From Candidatus Moraniibacteriota bacterium (GTDB taxonomy: Bacteria > Patescibacteriota > Minisyncoccia > Moranbacterales > UBA2206), in the NCBI GenBank assembly GCA_023261605.1, contig JAHFOP010000008.1:1-28489 (forward strand): a stretch of 28,489 nucleotides of DNA, read 5' to 3'. Below are positions 15,701 through 22,931 of the stretch, one piece after another. The translations under genes and the position numbers were made by a program. The stretch's first letter is position 1. The number at the start of each line of letters is the position of its first letter. The notes beneath the pieces are model-generated. The model ran no database searches. It saw nothing but the letters and a program-made list of their open reading frames with translations, and was not told the origin of the DNA.

Positions 15701-16186
15701 TAAAGAGGCACGCGTTTGTTTTATGTAGTTGACCGCGTTATTTTGGGCTATTTGGTCATCTATCAAAATAGGGTTAGCGACGTCCCCCAAATGGAGCCAT
15801 TCCGGCACCAACTCGTCAATATTTTGGATATTATCTTTAAGCGAAATAAAACTATTATCATCCCAGTTGACATAAAAACCCAAAACTTTCGGTTTGGCCA
15901 CGGCCGTCGGACTTTGCGCCGGCAAATTTAAATTTTGCGAAACCGCTGGCACAATCGTCCCTACTGCAGTTGTAGCCGGCACAGTATTTCGATTCGCTCC
16001 ATGATAGACCGGATCAGGAGAAGCTAAATTTATATTCGGTAAAGTTGGCCCTAAAATAACACTCCCTATGGTCACACTGAAAACAGCCACCAAAAAAATT
16101 AGCACCGCAAAAATAGTGCGCTTGGAATATAGCCAGCGTTTTGGGCTATTGGAATAAAAAATTTGCTTGTTTCGGTTGTCCTCCAT
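12788..16186 (-). CDS. GH18-like / NodB deacetylase / GT2 synthase fusion (exopolysaccharide)
   Basis: 1132 aa membrane protein joining three enzymes. Residues 22-46 are a TM anchor, then a Pro/Ala/Thr-rich linker. Residues 100-410 are a GH18-like barrel of the YaaH type (GFYVNWDDNS; SGISIDFES with D215 and E217 kept; GGPYGYALWRLG). Residues 487-690 are a complete NodB polysaccharide deacetylase: TFDDGP (492-497), HTYSHP (545-550), RPPY (583-586), DPNDW and LLHDGG (646-651). TM segments follow at about 715-745. Residues 761-990 are a processive GT2 like PgaC/IcaA: DDGS (797), DAD (848), ED (939) and QRFRW (976-980), then C-terminal TM helices. Topology fits: GH18 and NodB outside, GT2 inside. 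This is consistent with synthesis, deacetylation and trimming of a beta-linked GlcNAc polymer. The substrate is inferred from the families. Confidence 0.93.
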   Translation of the reverse strand: MEDNRNKQIFYSNSPKRWLYSKRTIFAVLIFLVAVFSVTIGSVILGPTLPNINLASPDPVYHGANRNTVPATTAVGTIVPAVSQNLNLPAQSPTAVAKPKVLGFYVNWDDNSFISLKDNIQNIDELVPEWLHLGDVANPILIDDQIAQNNAVNYIKQTRASLPIVPLINNYNSDTQNWDSDRLSAALSTPATRGAVIDGILNFVKQNNFSGISIDFESVPVTQQANMTLFMQELYAKFHPLNLEVSQNIPLDDDSFNAKELSAYCDFLILMAYDEHAIYDTIQGPIASKNWIISSLNARLKEAPINKYVIALGGYGYDWIDNETAGSELTFQQAMAYAKKSGANVTLDSTSLNPAFDYTDENNKLHHVWFLDATTVFNEMAIGKKMGGPYGYALWRLGSEDPSVWQSFSNRENLTQAGADSLKTLKYGYDISYVGQGEILKITGTPTTGARNLNYDAPTGFIQQENIVSFPSPYVITRWGGGESNKKKIVLTFDDGPDQKYTPQILDILKKYNVPAVFFLIGANANVNPNLVRQEFQAGNEIGSHTYSHPNITEISNQQLNLELDSTQRLFEGILGRKTVLFRPPYAEDIEPATPDQAKPLVYTDSQGYYTVAMHIDPNDWSSPGVDNIVNSVIDGAKNGIGNVVLLHDGGGNRAQTVAALPRIIEGLRGQGFEFVGAANLIGTTRDNLMPIVSARERFLVYSSAAMVFVVDRFNRFMHFMFFLGIILGTMRFLFIGTLAIIQWVHARHGLFRKFEKSYRPTVSVVIPAYNEEQVIARTVQAILDSTYPNLNVIVVDDGSTDNTYQILKDNFKDNFRVKLILKENAGKSEALNLGILKTEAEIIVTLDADTIFLPNTIEKLVRKFVDRRVWAVAGNAKVGNRINLLTRWQALEYITSQNLDRRAFEVMNCITVVPGAVGAWRREAIIEAGGFSSDTLAEDTDLTFAIIRRGHRVAYEDEALAYTEAPDTTRNFVKQRFRWMYGTLQTVWKHRSVWGRKKYGALGFFSVPNVLIFQIIFPLVSPLMDLMMLLSIFWAAFQNHYHPIDYSSLHAFRKIFIYYIFFLVIDMLTAAIPFFLEHKENWTLIIWLPLQRFYYRQLMYYVAIKAVLTVLRGRMVGWGKFERKATVSETA

Positions 16187-16194
16187 AGGGCTGT

Positions 16195-16222
16195 AATCTA
16201 CCCTTCAATGGTACTATAACAA
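16195..16222 (-). promoter_or_regulatory. Possible promoter of the GH18-NodB-GT2 gene
   Basis: Minus strand: TTGTTA (16217-16222), 16-bp spacer, TAGATT (16195-16200), then 8 bp to the ATG at 16186. This again predicts a start at or next to the initiation codon. Weaker than the comF and recG sites. Confidence 0.4.
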
Positions 16223-16246
16223 TCTATTTTGCGCCATGTTTCAAAC

Positions 16247-16279
16247 AAAGAAAATGCTCCAAACCTTTTGGAGCATTTT
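16247..16279 (-). terminator. Rho-independent terminator of the exported DPBB-like gene
   Basis: Perfect 13-bp stem, AAAATGCTCCAAA (16251-16263) and its complement (16267-16279), with a 3-nt loop. Read on the minus strand it runs into TTTTCTTTG. It lies 18 bp after the stop at 16298. Confidence 0.85.
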
Positions 16280-16297
16280 ATCACCTTTTTCACTGAC

Positions 16298-17164
16298 CTA
16301 TCTCCAAAAAATCTGAGAAGTGGTCATGATTTTTTTCCAAGGTCCGTCCGGGACGTCCGTCGCGTCCACAAATTGCCAATCGGTCTTGTCGATATCGCCT
16401 AGACTTAGATAATCATGTACCGCCGGAGAAACGTCCAGTCCAGCATGCTTGTTTTCCTTGCTGACCGGAGTGGCATTACCAAAGACGTAAGCCTTGTCAT
16501 CCTCGCCGAATGGTCCGACATCTTCCCATTGCGCATAAACGGTTTTTCCGTTTTTAGTGATCTTGATCCACTGGTTCTTGCACATCGACTGTTGCGCCCC
16601 GAAAGTTTTACCCTGTGACCACATTGCAAGTGCCACTGCATCATTTTTCTGTTTGCCTTTCTCATTGAAGTCATTATACGGCAGAGCAAAGTAAAAAGGA
16701 TTTTCTTTGGGAGTGAACCCTGCTGGGTTATATCCATTTCTTTTATCAGGAGTGTCTATCCCGCCGAAGTGTTTGACCCAATCTTCATCCCAAGCACTGG
16801 GCAAATTGGAAATATTTTTATTATCCGCATCCGCTTCTTCTCCTGCCCAGAAATAGGTGGTGGAAATATTTTTATGCACCGGATATTCCTCTCCGCTAAC
16901 ACTAGCAGTTGTAGTTGCAGGCACAACAGTTGAGACATCGGGATTCGAAGCAGTATCCGCCACCGTCGACTCAGAAGTCGGAATTGGAACAGCAGAAGCA
17001 GTAGTCTTTTCTTGACTATCCTTTTTTTTATTCTCACTGAGGCTTTCCGCTTTGGCGTCCTTGCTTCTCCAAGCATTTTTAGCTATCACCACATAAGCAG
17101 AGCCGAAAGAAATAAAAATAAAAGCTATGAAAAAATAAAGAGAGAATTTTTTGTTCATTCTCAT
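16298..17164 (-). CDS. Membrane-anchored or exported double-psi beta-barrel-like protein (paralogue 1)
   Basis: 288 aa. N-terminal hydrophobic segment at 9-28 (YFFIAFIFISFGSAYVVIA), a Ser/Thr/Ala/Lys-rich linker to about residue 92, then a domain starting EEYPVHKNISTTYFWAGEE. The part KNQWIKITKNGKTVYAQWEDVGPFG (195-220, key residues D214, G216, P217, F218), followed by AGLDVSPAVHDYL (241-253, D244), has the spacing and core of RlpA-like double-psi beta barrels (DRGPF ... DLS). Assignment to that fold is inference, not a database result. If right, it would bind or cleave peptidoglycan at the surface. Its paralogue at 17369-18103 is divergently transcribed 204 bp away. The start could be codon 1 or codon 3 (MRMNKK). 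Confidence 0.7.
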   Translation of the reverse strand: MRMNKKFSLYFFIAFIFISFGSAYVVIAKNAWRSKDAKAESLSENKKKDSQEKTTASAVPIPTSESTVADTASNPDVSTVVPATTTASVSGEEYPVHKNISTTYFWAGEEADADNKNISNLPSAWDEDWVKHFGGIDTPDKRNGYNPAGFTPKENPFYFALPYNDFNEKGKQKNDAVALAMWSQGKTFGAQQSMCKNQWIKITKNGKTVYAQWEDVGPFGEDDKAYVFGNATPVSKENKHAGLDVSPAVHDYLSLGDIDKTDWQFVDATDVPDGPWKKIMTTSQIFWR

Positions 17165-17368
17165 AATATAATTTTTTTTAATTAATAGTTAAATTGTACG
17201 CGCTAATTCTTGCCGGATGATAAATAATTTTTTTATTACATTTTTTTCGTTTTGAGAAAAAATGTTGTCATAATGACTTTTCAAATCGGCAGAATAGTTA
17301 TAGAATAATAGCATGAATACTAAAGTTTAGCAACAATAATTGCTAATTTGGCTTATTTGAAATAAAAT
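17165..17368. promoter_or_regulatory. Shared 204-bp control region between the two divergent paralogues
   Basis: Very AT-rich. No strong canonical promoter pair was found in either direction; candidate -10 hexamers are TAGAAT (17311-17316, plus) and TACAAT (about 17195, minus). A 7-bp inverted repeat TTAGCAA/TTGCTAA (17327-17333, 17340-17346, loop 6) lies in the likely leader of the plus-strand gene and could be an operator or hairpin. No SD precedes either gene. Confidence 0.35.
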
Positions 17369-18103
17369 ATGCGCAGAAATTTGTCCGTCATTATCGCGGC
17401 TACCGTAAGTCTCCTAGGTGTGCTCGTCCTTATTTTTTTTGGATATTATAAATCCACCAACAGATTACCCGCCCCAATCCTCAATTCTTCCCAACTCCAG
17501 TCAGACAACAATCAAGTTTCAAAAAATCAATATCCGCTCCACACTAACATCACCGCCACCACTTTTTGGATTGGTGAAGGTGCTTCAGGAAATAATAATT
17601 TCATTTCCAATACTCAAAGTGCTTGGGATGACAACTGGCAAACTCACTATGGCGGCGTCGATGATCCCAAAAATCGCAATGGATTCTATCCAGCCGGTTT
17701 CACGCCTCAGGAAAATCCTTTTTACTTTGCTCTGCCGTATAATGACTTTGATTCCAGTGGCAATCGCAAACCAGATGTGAATAAAATAGTTTATTGGGCG
17801 ACTGACTCTTCACGGGATCCAGCTCAATCAATGCTAAAAAATCAATGGATCATGATTACTAAAAATGGAATTTCTGCATATGCTCAATGGGAAGATGTCG
17901 GACCTTTCGGAGAAAATGATAGCAGTTATGTTTTTGGCAATAGTTTGCCTCAAAGCCAAGGCAACGGCAACGCGGGCCTAGATCTTTCTCCAGCCATTCA
18001 AACATATCTGAATCTTTCTGGCGAAGACAGTGTTGATTGGCAATTCGTGAAAGAATCTGATGTCCCAACCGGACCTTGGAAAGATATTATTACTACTTCG
18101 TAG
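17369..18103 (+). CDS. Membrane-anchored or exported double-psi beta-barrel-like protein (paralogue 2)
   Basis: 244 aa. N-terminal TM/signal anchor at 7-26 (VIIAATVSLLGVLVLIFFGY), a short polar linker, then the same domain as its neighbour: NQYPLHTNITATTFWIGEG, PAGFTPQENPFYFALPYNDF, KNQWIMITKNGISAYAQWED (D174) with VGPFGEND, and NAGLDLSPAIQTYLNL (D205). Nearly every motif is shared with the 288-aa protein, but its linker is about 40 residues shorter and it ends without the SQIFWR tail. The pair must come from duplication and inversion. The GPF ... DLS pattern suggests an RlpA-like double-psi beta barrel; function unproven. It ends at a bidirectional terminator shared with the propeller gene. 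Confidence 0.7.
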   Translation: MRRNLSVIIAATVSLLGVLVLIFFGYYKSTNRLPAPILNSSQLQSDNNQVSKNQYPLHTNITATTFWIGEGASGNNNFISNTQSAWDDNWQTHYGGVDDPKNRNGFYPAGFTPQENPFYFALPYNDFDSSGNRKPDVNKIVYWATDSSRDPAQSMLKNQWIMITKNGISAYAQWEDVGPFGENDSSYVFGNSLPQSQGNGNAGLDLSPAIQTYLNLSGEDSVDWQFVKESDVPTGPWKDIITTS

Positions 18104-18129
18104 AAAAATATAAAATTAAAAAAATGTGT

Positions 18130-18153
18130 ATGTAAGTAATTAATTACTTACAT
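18130..18153. repeat. 24-bp perfect AT-rich palindrome
   Basis: ATGTAAGTAA-TTAA-TTACTTACAT reads the same on both strands. It lies 27 bp after the stop of the DPBB-like gene and just before its terminator. The 17-mer TGTAAGTAATTAATTAC within it recurs at 22318-22334. Confidence 0.75.
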
Positions 18154-18163
18154 CTTTCATAAC

Positions 18164-18198
18164 AAAAAAGCACCCCGACTTTCATCAGGGTGTTTTTT
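18164..18198. terminator. Bidirectional terminator between converging genes
   Basis: Stem AAAAAAGCACCC/GGGTGTTTTTT with a G-T wobble, then an inner GA/TC pair and a CTTTCA loop. T-runs flank it on both strands (18193-18198 for plus, 18164-18169 for minus). It serves the genes ending at 18103 (+) and 18213 (-). Confidence 0.85.
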
Positions 18199-18212
18199 GT
18201 TTTTTTGTAAAG

Positions 18213-21200
18213 TTAGATAGCCATCCTCTCTTCCTGATAATTCCCTGCTTTGTCATAAGCTCGGACTAGAATAGTTTGAACTTGATCATCAACTACTTCC
18301 GGAATGAGATAGGTGTCGGATTTTTGTTTTTTCCAGCTGCGCAGGGTGTGACCAGTCTTATCCAATAACTTAATTTTATAATAACTGACCTCATTGTTGT
18401 CAGTGGCGGTGAAAGTGATAGGTTGGTTTTTGTTTTGGGTGAGTTTATCGGGGAAAGGAGTTTTGAAAGTGGGTTTTTCAGTATCAATTTTAAGATCATA
18501 TTCCTTGCTATATATTTGGCTGGCGTATTGATCATAGAACTTGAATTCTAGATTGTAGATGCCTTGGTTGTTGATGGTGACTCTGCCTCTCCATTTTCCT
18601 TCGGAATCAGCTTCAATAGTTTTGATTTTTCTGCCATTCTTGTAGATTTTGACTTGACCATTGGTGAGGCGGGAGTCTTGGCCTCGGAAAGTGTTTTGCT
18701 TGTTTTGGGTATAGGTCTTGCTGTCATCATTGAGGTCTTGTTTGGAATTGGCACTGGCAAAGCTTAGTTGGATGTCAGCTAGATTGCGACTAGTGGCTTC
18801 TTGATAGCCAATGGATATACTATTGAATGTTGGGCTGGAAAGTCCATCCACATTCATGAGAGTCACTCGGTATTGGATAGATTTACCGCGTCCAATGAAG
18901 TCTTGACCGTTGGTAACAGTTGACCAGTCTTCACTTTGATCAGTTTTGATTTCGACTTTGACTCCGGAGTATTCGGTGTTCATTGCGTCCCAAGTGATTG
19001 GTCCCCAATCTTTTTCTTGGCTGGTGCGGTAGGCTGAAGAAGTGAGAGTGGAAGAGGCGGCGGCTTTGAGATAGAGAAGGACGCGGTTGCCAGGATAATC
19101 CGCTGCCAGCATATACTGGCTAGTTGAAAAAACACCTACTGGATAACCTAACTTAGTTGCATCAACACCAGCTAAACTACTCGTAAAATCTGCTTGCCCC
19201 ACCACTTCATCTGCTGCCACGCCATTGGTGGTTGGAATGGAATTGTATATAAGAACACGCTGGCCCGTATTATCCGCCACAAACAATCGCGTGCCATCAG
19301 AATAAGCACCAGATGGATAATTCATTTTAGTGGCGCTAGTACCCACAGAGCTAGTAGCAAAATCCGGTTGACCAACCACCACATCAGCGGAAGCACCATT
19401 CGTAGTTGGAATGGAATTATAGATAAGAACACGATTATTATTATCCGTTACAAATAATCTAGTTCCGTCGGAATAAACCGCGGATGGATAATACATTTTA
19501 GTAGAGCTAATGCCGGATGAATTAGATGTGAAATCAGGCTGACCAATAACAACATCTGCAGCGGCGCCATTGGTCGCTGGGATTGAGTTATAAATGAGAA
19601 TACGATGACTCCATCCATCTACTACAAAAAGCTTGGTTCCATCAGAATATATTCCATCTGGATAAGACATCTTAGTATCGCTAGTACCCGATGAATTAGA
19701 AGTAAAATCAGTTTGTCCAATAACAAAATCAGCAGCAACGCCATTAGTCGTTGGGATAGAGTTGTAGATAAGGACGCGTCTATTGGAAGTGTCTGCTACA
19801 AAAAGCTTAGTACCGTCAGAATACACTCCAATTGGATAATTCATTTTAGTTGCAGTAGTGCCTGATGAGCCGGTTGTGAAATCTGACTGACCAACCACCA
19901 CATCAGCGGCAACACCATTAGTCATTGGAATAGAGTTGTAAATAAGAACCCGACTATTACTATAATCAACAACGATTAGTTTATTGTTGACAATAATACT
20001 ATTAACTGGGTGTCTTAACCCTTCTTCTGAAGCCTGTGCCCCTATTCCTTGATTGGCAGCACCTAAAGTAAAGTCTGACTGACCAACGACTGTGTCAGCT
20101 GCAGCACCATCAGTGGTAGGGATAGAATTGTAGATAAGAATACGATTGTTGTTAATATCAGTCACAAAAAGCTTACCCTTAAAAACATTTACTTTGTAGG
20201 CATTATTAAACTTAGTCGAGCTTAATCCAGCTGTGCCTGTTACTAAATCAGTTTGGCCAATGACGTTGTTGGCGGCTGCGCCATTGGTCATTGGGATGGA
20301 GTTATATATCAAAACGCGATTGTTGTTTTGGTCTGCTATAAGAATTTTCCCATTGTAAACATCCACGCCTCTTGGACCATTAAGCTTGGCTGCGCTTGTG
20401 CCGGATGAATTGCTAACCAAATCAGTTTGGCCGATGGCAACATCAGCCGCTACCCCATTGGAAGTTGGGATAGTATTATATATAAGAACACGGTTGTTGG
20501 TCGCATCTACAATAAAAAGCTTTCCATTATACACCTCCGCGCTTTGAGGACGGTTAAGCTTGGTTGCACTTATTCCTGCCGCACTTGTCACAAAATCAGT
20601 TTGTCCTATTACCACATCTGCTGCAACGCCGTTAGCGGTAGGAATAGAGTTATAGATTAGCACACGATTGTTATAATAGTCCGGTACAAAAAGTCGCGTG
20701 CCATCGGAATAGACCGCAGACGGAGAATACATTTTAGTAGCACTAGTACCCGATGATTTAGTTAAAAAATCAGACTGGCCAACCACCACATCAGCGGCGG
20801 CACCATTGGCAGTGGGGATAGAACTATATATCAAGATACGATTGTTGCCACTATCAGCCACAAATAGCCTTGTGCCATCAGAATAGACTGCGGATGGAGA
20901 ACTCATTTGTGTGGCACCGGCGCTGAAGGAAACAGAAGTAAAATTAGCTTGACCCACCACCACATCAGCTGTGGCGCCACTCGTTGTTGGGATGGAATTG
21001 TATATAAGAACCCGATTATTGCCAGTATCCGCCACAAAAAGATGTGTGCCATCAGAAAAAGTGTTGTATGGGCCGTTGAGCACTGCACCATTTAAAACAC
21101 CTCCATTAATAGCGTTGCTACCAAAATTCTCCTGCCCCACCACCGTATCCGCATTAATCTTCATGCGCAGATTTTGAGTTGCATAGACTCCATCTCCTCC

Positions 21201-21374
21201 ACTTTCCTTAAATTTATTAGCATCACCAAAGTTATTTTGTCCAGCTCCTCCACTCCAATCATTTTGAGTAAAAGTTCCACTCCCAGAAGAAGCTTGAGCT
21301 GTTGGGATTAGAGTTGGGAGAAGAAGAGTCTGCAAGAGAAAGATTATGGAGACAAAAGCAATGGTTTTTTTCAT
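18213..21374 (-). CDS. Secreted 12-repeat NHL-type beta-propeller protein with Ig-like C-terminus
   Basis: 1053 aa with a signal peptide (TIAFVSIIFLLQTLLLPTLI, cleavage near AQA, residue 28). Residues 101 to about 790 are twelve repeats of about 58 aa built on the pattern P-x2-VYSDGTRLFVADxxNNRVLIYNSIPTxxG-A-ADVVxGQxDF (consensus, gapped). This is NHL/YncE-like beta-propeller text, enough for two six-bladed propellers. Repeats 1-3 and 8-11 carry SDGT before the core strand; repeats 4-7 carry NGK or NNK instead; repeat 12 is degenerate. The C-terminus (about 790-1053) has two beta-sandwich-like parts, ending in an Ig-like domain (ITFTATDNNEVSYYKIKLLD, ILVRAYDKAGNY). No cell-wall anchor or TM is seen at the end, so it is exported or held by partners. 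Binding or adhesion is a guess. Confidence 0.9.
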   Translation of the reverse strand: MKKTIAFVSIIFLLQTLLLPTLIPTAQASSGSGTFTQNDWSGGAGQNNFGDANKFKESGGDGVYATQNLRMKINADTVVGQENFGSNAINGGVLNGAVLNGPYNTFSDGTHLFVADTGNNRVLIYNSIPTTSGATADVVVGQANFTSVSFSAGATQMSSPSAVYSDGTRLFVADSGNNRILIYSSIPTANGAAADVVVGQSDFLTKSSGTSATKMYSPSAVYSDGTRLFVPDYYNNRVLIYNSIPTANGVAADVVIGQTDFVTSAAGISATKLNRPQSAEVYNGKLFIVDATNNRVLIYNTIPTSNGVAADVAIGQTDLVSNSSGTSAAKLNGPRGVDVYNGKILIADQNNNRVLIYNSIPMTNGAAANNVIGQTDLVTGTAGLSSTKFNNAYKVNVFKGKLFVTDINNNRILIYNSIPTTDGAAADTVVGQSDFTLGAANQGIGAQASEEGLRHPVNSIIVNNKLIVVDYSNSRVLIYNSIPMTNGVAADVVVGQSDFTTGSSGTTATKMNYPIGVYSDGTKLFVADTSNRRVLIYNSIPTTNGVAADFVIGQTDFTSNSSGTSDTKMSYPDGIYSDGTKLFVVDGWSHRILIYNSIPATNGAAADVVIGQPDFTSNSSGISSTKMYYPSAVYSDGTRLFVTDNNNRVLIYNSIPTTNGASADVVVGQPDFATSSVGTSATKMNYPSGAYSDGTRLFVADNTGQRVLIYNSIPTTNGVAADEVVGQADFTSSLAGVDATKLGYPVGVFSTSQYMLAADYPGNRVLLYLKAAASSTLTSSAYRTSQEKDWGPITWDAMNTEYSGVKVEIKTDQSEDWSTVTNGQDFIGRGKSIQYRVTLMNVDGLSSPTFNSISIGYQEATSRNLADIQLSFASANSKQDLNDDSKTYTQNKQNTFRGQDSRLTNGQVKIYKNGRKIKTIEADSEGKWRGRVTINNQGIYNLEFKFYDQYASQIYSKEYDLKIDTEKPTFKTPFPDKLTQNKNQPITFTATDNNEVSYYKIKLLDKTGHTLRSWKKQKSDTYLIPEVVDDQVQTILVRAYDKAGNYQEERMAI
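19045..21074 (-). repeat. Tandem coding repeats (12 units of about 174 bp)
   Basis: Protein-level repeats within the propeller gene. At DNA level the units are diverged but share stretches such as GGAATAGAGTTGTA and its variants (from IYNSIP). Unit 6 is longer by about 6 codons (GAANQGIGAQASEEGLRH) and unit 10 lacks one codon. Confidence 0.9.
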
Positions 21375-21410
21375 TGTATGTTTTTTATTAAGTAGGATTT
21401 ATTATTTTTT

Positions 21411-21419
21411 ATTATACCA
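21411..21419 (-). promoter_or_regulatory. Extended -10 promoter of the propeller gene
   Basis: Minus strand TGG TATAAT (21411-21419), about 37 bp before the ATG. No convincing -35 element at 17 bp; the extended -10 probably compensates. No SD precedes the ATG. Confidence 0.5.
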
Positions 21420-21476
21420 TATAGTTATGCAAAATCACCAAATTATAAAACAAAATTTTGAAAAAGCCATCTCCAA

Positions 21477-21746
21477 TCACACTGGCTTCTTTCTTATGCT
21501 CTGTAAGTTTCCAATCAATTCCAATTTCTCAACTTTTTTCAGTTTTTTGACCCGAGCTTCTTCGCGCAACGCCGAAGATCGGTCTTTAAGTTTTTTGGAA
21601 TAAACCAGTTTCACCGGCTGTCGACCGGCAGTATATTTAGCGCCCAGCTTATTCTCATTATGCTCCGTTACCCTGCGGGATAAGTCTGTCGTAATGCCGG
21701 TATAAAATGTTCCGTCAGAGCATTGCAAAATATAAAGATAGTACAT
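21477..21746 (-). CDS. GIY-YIG nuclease domain protein, UPF0213 (YhbQ-like)
   Basis: 89 aa single-domain GIY-YIG protein. The family motif is YYLYILQCSDGTFYTGITTD (residues 2-21), with the conserved R of LSRRVTEHN, the GAKYTAGRQPVKLVY segment and the catalytic-type Glu in SALREEARVKKLKK. Start choice: the frame extends 12 codons into engB, but the ATG at 21746 gives the family N-terminus (MYYLYILQ) and follows the engB TAA with a 1-bp gap, implying translational coupling. Proteins of this type are widespread; a DNA repair or nuclease role is assumed, not known. It is unlike the second GIY-YIG protein in the window at 24662. Confidence 0.88.
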   Translation of the reverse strand: MYYLYILQCSDGTFYTGITTDLSRRVTEHNENKLGAKYTAGRQPVKLVYSKKLKDRSSALREEARVKKLKKVEKLELIGNLQSIRKKPV

Positions 21747-21747
21747 A

Positions 21748-22314
21748 TTACAAAATTTCGTGAAGAAGTTCATTTCTGCCAAGATTCTCCTTTGAAGAAT
21801 ACGCCACCACAGTATGCTCCCCCACTTTTTCGCGTATAATTTCCAGTTGTCTTTTTTGAGAAGTCTTTTTCACTTTGTCGAACTTGTTGGCTATGATGAG
21901 AATTTCTTTCTCATGCTCTTCCAGCATCCGCAATATTTCAAGATCCAATTCGGTCGGTCCAACTGCGCCGTCAATCACTTGCACAATTTTCTGTTTATCA
22001 TATTTAGCCACGAACAAATACTCCCGAATCAAGCTGCCCAATTCGGCTTGCCGATTTTTCGACGCTTTGGCATAACCATAACCGGGCAAATCCAAAAAGT
22101 AGCAATTGTTATTAATCAGAAACAAATTAATCTGTTGCGTGCGCCCAGGCGTGTTGCTGGTGCGCGCCAAACTTTTTTGTCTGACCAAAGAATTGATGAG
22201 GCTCGATTTCCCCGCGTTGGAACGTCCGACAAAAGCCACCTGCGGAAAACCATTATCCAGTGCCGGGTCCGAACCCAAAATACCTTTCACAAATTGTGCG
22301 GAAGTGATGTTCAT
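21748..22314 (-). CDS. engB: Ribosome biogenesis GTPase EngB (YihA/YsxC)
   Basis: 188 aa TRAFAC GTPase needed for late assembly of the large ribosomal subunit. G1 is GRSNAGKSS; the switch region GRTQQINLF gives G2; G3 is DLPGYGYAK, the signature of this family; G4 is NKFDK; G5 is SSKE. The N-terminus ITSAQFVKGILGSDP and the phrase LARTSNTPGRTQ are typical. It is the middle gene of a HAD-engB-GIY-YIG unit on the minus strand. The upstream 26-bp gap contains the TGTAAGTAATTAATTAC repeat, and no SD is visible. Confidence 0.96.
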   Translation of the reverse strand: MNITSAQFVKGILGSDPALDNGFPQVAFVGRSNAGKSSLINSLVRQKSLARTSNTPGRTQQINLFLINNNCYFLDLPGYGYAKASKNRQAELGSLIREYLFVAKYDKQKIVQVIDGAVGPTELDLEILRMLEEHEKEILIIANKFDKVKKTSQKRQLEIIREKVGEHTVVAYSSKENLGRNELLHEIL

Positions 22315-22317
22315 GTG

Positions 22318-22338
22318 TGTAAGTAATTAATTACGTAA
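22318..22338. repeat. Second copy of the TGTAAGTAATTAATTAC word with a TTACGTAA palindrome
   Basis: 17 bp identical to part of the palindrome at 18130-18153, here continued as TTACGTAA (22331-22338) instead of TTACTTACAT. It fills most of the 26-bp gap between the HAD gene and engB. Confidence 0.65.
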
Positions 22339-22340
22339 TT

Positions 22341-22931
22341 TTAAGCTAATTCAAATTCTGTGATGTTCAAAAAATCTATTCCCGAGTTTTTCCCCGCACC
22401 TTCATCGGCTGAGCTGTCGCCGATGATCAGATATTGCGACTTGGGATTTTTGGCGTCATAGATGAGATCAAAGCCTTGCGGATGAGGTTTAATAAAATCG
22501 ACATCATTTCGAGTGACAACTCGTTCGAACATTTTTTCTATTTTCAGTTCCTCGAGAATTGGCATGATCGTTCTTTGGTCATTGGACGTCCACACATACA
22601 ACTGCGCCCATTTTTTGGCCACTTCCAAAACTGGCAAAGCAACTGGCAAAAGTTCAAAGCCGGCACAATATTCTTTCTCAATTCGATAGTTCATTTCCAA
22701 AATTCGCGTTCGCGCTTCCTGCCCGCCTTTTTCAACACAGATACTTTGAATTTCATAGAGTCCAGCTTCCGTCCCACTCACACCTAAATCATACTCGGCC
22801 ACAATTTCTTCCAATTCCTTTTTCCAATCACTCCAATCAATCAGCAACTTGCAAATCGTCCCGTCAAAATCAAAAATGATGTGCTTCTTGTCCTTTTCTT
22901 TTATGTAATTTTCAAATTCGTTTATGGTCAT
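22341..22931 (-). CDS. HAD-superfamily phosphatase
   Basis: 196 aa cytoplasmic hydrolase. Motif I is FDFDGT (nucleophile and general acid aspartates), motif II VWTSND, motif III lysine FIKPHPQGF and motif IV IIGDSSADEGAG. The cap is a short helical insertion after motif I (LLIDWSDWKKELEEIVAEYD). It resembles phosphoglycolate phosphatase/beta-phosphoglucomutase-like members, but the substrate is unknown. First gene of the unit with engB. A GATTAT hexamer lies 5 bp before the ATG and no SD is present, so this start may also be leaderless. Confidence 0.88.
   Translation of the reverse strand: MTINEFENYIKEKDKKHIIFDFDGTICKLLIDWSDWKKELEEIVAEYDLGVSGTEAGLYEIQSICVEKGGQEARTRILEMNYRIEKEYCAGFELLPVALPVLEVAKKWAQLYVWTSNDQRTIMPILEELKIEKMFERVVTRNDVDFIKPHPQGFDLIYDAKNPKSQYLIIGDSSADEGAGKNSGIDFLNITEFELA

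Noticed and set aside
19045..21074. CRISPR-like array because of regular repeats
   Set aside because: Repeat units are about 174 bp, diverged and continuous within one open frame with a signal peptide. They are protein repeats.
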